NCBI GenBank assembly: GCA_036245525.1 | Contig: BTPG01000006.1 | Coordinates: forward strand, 95,065,870-95,129,869 | Source: Semisulcospira habei | Taxonomy: Eukaryota; Mollusca; Gastropoda; Semisulcospiridae | Length of the DNA stretch: 64,000 bases | Reading direction: 5' to 3' | Part shown: piece by piece, positions 61,101 through 64,000 of the stretch | Numbering within the stretch: the stretch's first letter is position 1 | Layout: the number at the start of each line of letters is the position of its first letter | Translations under genes and position numbers: made by a program | Notes under the pieces: generated by a model | What the model was told of the DNA's origin: nothing | Seen by the model: only the letters and a program-made list of their open reading frames with translations | The model's database searches: none

Positions 61101-62058
61101 CTTCTCTCAAGCTCCGCCGCATCCACCTCATGCTCAGCTACGTTCTGAAACTGAAGGCCCGTCCAGACAATCCTGCCTATGATTGTGTTTTTAAACCATC
61201 ATTTGCAGAGATTTATGAAACCCATCCGGGAGCTGTCCGTCCACTTTCTTTCCATGTCCGACCTCATCTGCAGGCGGCCGGATTGGACCTGGACAGAGTT
61301 TCGGAATCCCTGCAACACATCACTCCACCCTGGCTCTTACCAGTTCCAGACATCTTGCTGGACTTGACTGCCCACAAGAAAGACTGTACTCCACCAGCCA
61401 TATACCAACAGAGCCTCAATGAACTGCTTTCAATTTTTCCTGGCTATTGTCATATCTATACAGATGGGTCAAAGTCTGAGGATGGGAGAGTGGCTGTGGC
61501 CGCAGTGTCCTCTTGCCATCCTAGACGCCCATTTAAGCACCGCCTCCCAGACCACTCATCTGTATTTAGTGCGGAACTGCAGGTGGTTCTGCTGGCACTC
61601 AGGCATGCTTATCGATCTAGAGAAAGGAACTTCCTGATTCTGACTCTCTTTCTGCCCTGCAGGACCTTCAGGGCACGGGAAATGACCACCCACTGCTGGT
61701 GCAGATCAGAGAGCTCCACGCGGACTTGATGAAGGAATATTATGACATCATTTTTATTTGGGTCCCAGGGCATGTGGGCATCGAAGGCAACAGGATCGCA
61801 GATTCTGCTGCCAACGATGCACACAATGACCCTGTCCTTGACACACAGACTGTTTATAGTGATTTTAGACATGTGACTAGTGCGTACGTAGCCCGTGACT
61901 GGCAGTCCGAGTGGGACAAAGAGGAAGCTAACAAGCTGCATGAAGCCCTTCCTAAGTTGTCCGATGGTCTACCTTATCGCTGTGGCAGCCGCCGTGAGGA
62001 GACTGTCCTGGCTCGGCTCCACATCGGGCACCGTATGTTTCGCACTCTTATTTACTAA
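58175..62058 (+). pseudogene. LINE ORF2: endonuclease, RT, RNase H
   Basis: Endonuclease: LLQWNCRGFHTNFEELR (58184), ISLQETYLK, frameshift near 58447, then MGDFNGHAHLWGSD (58552) and GSDHFPVVL. A TGA at 58885-58887 interrupts an otherwise open frame. A retroposon occupies 59221-59611. RT: GLDTIHYQFLTHLPE, VPIPKPGKDPSDPGNYRPIAL, frameshift near 60115, CGFRRFRSTTDHLV, FFDLEKAYDTTWK, GVPQGSILSPVLF and LFVDDFAL (60560). RNase H: HIYTDGSKSEDGR (61450), SSVFSAELQVV and FIWVPGHVGIEGNRIAD (61755) after another shift near 61650. All domains of an I-like LINE are present but the frame is broken four or more times. Confidence 0.9.
59221..59611 (+). mobile_element. 390-bp retroposon, second copy
   Basis: Flanked by a perfect 13-bp repeat TCCGTCCCAGAAA (59208-59220 and 59612-59624). 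Starts ACCCCACCCGGG and ends GTACAATCAATCAATCAA. It differs from 40190-40579 by only a few bases (e.g. GGGTATG against GGGTCTG, an added T run), so both are recent. Confidence 0.93.
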
Positions 62059-62472
62059 AACAGGAGGAGCGTCCATGGTGTTATGCCTGCGACGAGCAGT
62101 ACTCTGTTCAACATTTTTTGTTGTCTTGTGCTGATCTAATCGACACAAGGCATAAACATTTCACAGCAGACTCCTTGAAGGTTTTGTTCCGGGATGTGCC
62201 CCCGGACAAGATCTTCAGTTTTTTGAGAGAGTGCCATATTTTTAATAAGATTTGAGCGTTTATAGACTATGATATTTCTATTATTTTGACCTTTTTGAGA
62301 GTCTTTCAACGTTTTCTTTAAAGACCTGTGCGACATTTTAGCCTGATATATTTTTAAGGTATATTTACATCATGTCTTAAGACCTTTCTTTTAGTCTGGC
62401 TGACCAGATTTTTAACCTTCCCGCCGTGAGATGGCCTTAGTTGCATGCTCGGCATTAAACCCAAATAACTCT
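62059..62472 (+). other. LINE 3' region
   Basis: Continues the last ORF2 residues in another frame (cysteine/histidine motif WCYACDEQYSVQHFLLSC near 62080-62130), then an untranslated stretch to GGCATTAAACCCAAATAACT. Confidence 0.7.
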
Positions 62473-64000
62473 AACCCTGAGAGGTCCATCACGCTCCCGG
62501 GACCAGTAGGCCCAACTGCTGAAAAGAGTCGGCAACCATGGAGAGGAAGTCTCTGATGGAGTCTGCTCTCTAAACTGCCACCAGAAAAAAACTCAGCCAG
62601 CTGAGGCAGGTCAGCGTTCTGGGGGACAAGCGCTCCAACGCATAGCCGAATTCTAGGATCTTCCACTTCTCTGTCCGTCCGGTGGGCATAAGGTCTACCA
62701 GCTGTAGCGGTCGCCTCCACTGCTGCATTGGAGAACCTCGTGCTGCGAGAGCTGGCCGCACCACCACCAGGTGTGAAACAGTAGTCTCTCCAGGCAAGGG
62801 TGGAAGAGAGTTTGTCTGGCTGTTTCAGCATCGTGCGAGATGTGGGGAGCCGGCGTGGAGGGTCCGCGTCGAGGCTCAAGCGGTCTGACGTTGAGCGCCT
62901 GTTCCCGCTGACCGGGGCCATGAGGAGCAGGACCGTGTCGCAACCTGGATCTTGAGTAGGACCTTGTGCACCAGCCCTGAGGGAGGATAAGCGTAGGCCA
63001 TGAGGCCCTCCCAGGAGACGGACAGAGCGTCCACTGTCCCGGCGAGCGGGTCCGGGATGGGCGCGACAAGAGCGGGAGCTGCTTCTTCCCTCTAGTCGCT
63101 GACAGGTCGAGCATGAGTGTCTCTCAGTGCACACAGATCCTCCCGAAAAAGTCCGGACGGAGAGGCCACTAGGAGTGGAGGAGCTGACCCTGCCGAGCGA
63201 GGACACTCGCGAGAACCGACAGGCGTGCCGAGATGTGCCGCTCCCGAGTGCCATTCCACGAACTCCACCCCACAGGAGAATCCAGTACAAAAGCAAACAG
63301 AGAGACGGCGACCGCGCGCCGTCTTGCTGCAGGAGACAGGCCATCACTGTTGTGTAGGCGGACAAGATCAGGACTTCCTGATTAATTAACACAATCCAGA
63401 CGGCATTCAACTCCAGTCAGTGCAGAGCTAGTTACGGAGTTCCAATGGCCACCAACTCGAGAAGGCATGGAACTTCATCCGTACGAGTGCTCTAGAGCTG
63501 ACAAGGCTTGCGTCCGAGCGAGAACTGTGGCGGAGGGGGGGGGGGGGGGGCTGGGGGGTACTGTGTGAAGGAGAGGCCATAGCAACAGGGAGACTGGGAA
63601 CAGAGCCGCGACATCTCCCAAGGAGGATCGCCAGCGACACTGAAGTTGGAAGTTGGAGCGGGCGTGAAAAGAGCTGTCCGAAGAGTAACAGGCCACCGCT
63701 ATGCTCATTATATCCAGGAGCAGGAGCCAAGTCCTGGCCGGAACTGCATCAGCGGGAGACACCTTAAGGTCAAGGATGCCAACTTCATGATCCGCGCTCC
63801 TGGTAGACGCTCCCTGTTGAGGTCAATCACTAAGTCCCCATGTTGACCAGGAACCCAAGCCGGTGACTAAGTGCTCGATTCTCGTCCGTGTTCTCCTCTA
63901 GCGAGGTCGCCTCCTGGATCATGAGGAGCAAGTCGTCAAGATAACAGGAGGTAGGGCTGGAGGAACTTGCCTGACTTTGGCTACTACGGTATCCATAATC
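62473..64000 (-). pseudogene. Second DIRS copy, decayed, continues past the window edge
   Basis: Minus-strand fragments match the intact DIRS in order. Near 63990-63900 are IMDTVVAKV and TSSCYLDDLLLMIQ-type residues (the RT catalytic block). Near 63500-63350 and 63200-62900 are RNase H and connecting fragments (QQDGARSPSLCLLLYWILL resembles QKQGGTRSPSLCILLYQVLR). Near 62850-62790 is PTSRTMLKQPDKL. Near 62700-62480 is the recombinase N-terminal domain (LPQLAEFF, then VGPTGPGSVMDLSG). Many shifts. It ends where the LINE 3' end begins. Confidence 0.8.

Larger units (their letters stand above)
50570..62470 (+). mobile_element. I-like LINE, split by a DIRS insertion and a small retroposon
   Basis: The left part, 50570-50654, encodes SSLESIDDCVRFFPSLLTMQ and CKSKT of ORF1. 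The same frame family resumes at 57173 with TNEWQTMMFQEMF, so the 6.5-kb DIRS between them is an insertion. The remainder has zinc-knuckle ORF1, endonuclease, RT, RNase H and the 3' end GGCATTAAACCCAAATAACTCTAAC. It interrupts or truncates the minus-strand DIRS that starts at 62473. Several frameshifts and a stop show it is inactive. Confidence 0.82.

Noticed and set aside
62682..63389. Plus-strand ORFs at the right edge
   Set aside because: They are antisense to the decayed DIRS copy, whose motifs are on the minus strand.

Overview
The window is animal nuclear DNA. It has split genes with consensus GT/AG introns, many microsatellites, and very dense nested mobile elements of several classes. 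The mix (a Polinton/Maverick, DIRS elements, I-like and RTE-like LINEs, a transposase relic with a RAG1-like N-terminus, and numerous short repeats) fits a lophotrochozoan, most likely a mollusc. That placement is inference; no single sequence here proves it.

Host genes. Two conserved genes are only partly present. On the minus strand, two exons (9450-9285 and 6381-6214) encode an F-box protein that looks like FBXO47. On the plus strand, four exons (16255-16384, 20541-20576, 27008-27129, 28917-29054) encode the N-terminal part of Elongator subunit ELP4. The two genes are divergent, about 6.8 kb apart. No further ELP4 exon was recognised up to 64000, so its fourth intron is at least 35 kb and appears to hold everything from 29055 onward.

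Layout. 1-16 kb: FBXO47 exons among degraded repeats. These include a LINE copy with a 5' inversion (about 1965-4104), a ~1 kb repeat family with GGCTCACGTG-like ends (4744-5715, 7058-8052, 8152-8790, 9566-10320), tRNA-derived SINEs, hAT-like G/C-rich MITEs and long microsatellites. 16-29 kb: ELP4 exons 1-4, with a nearly full RTE-like LINE (21280-24575), a 48-bp tandem repeat, and several fold-back MITEs, one nested inside another.

29879-46614 is a complete Polinton/Maverick of 16,736 bp with 460-bp terminal inverted repeats about 98.5% alike by eye. It carries integrase, protein-primed DNA polymerase B, a FtsK/HerA-type packaging ATPase, a double-jelly-roll major capsid protein, a penton-like candidate and several small membrane or coiled-coil proteins. 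No maturation protease is visible. Integrase, polymerase and major capsid frames are open. The ATPase has an in-frame TAG, a second long gene has an in-frame TAA plus a 390-bp retroposon, and a third gene has a frameshift. The element therefore looks young by its termini but no longer able to make particles by itself.

46.6-64 kb: a degenerate transposase-like gene with a RAG1-like N-terminal zinc region (47497-50251), then an I-like LINE (about 50570-50654 plus 57169-62470). A structurally complete DIRS retrotransposon (50655-57168; gag, RT-RNase H, tyrosine recombinase, inverted terminal repeats and internal complementary region) is inserted inside that LINE's ORF1. The same 390-bp retroposon that sits in the Polinton is also inserted in this LINE at 59221-59611. 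A second, decayed DIRS copy runs on the minus strand from 62473 past the window edge.
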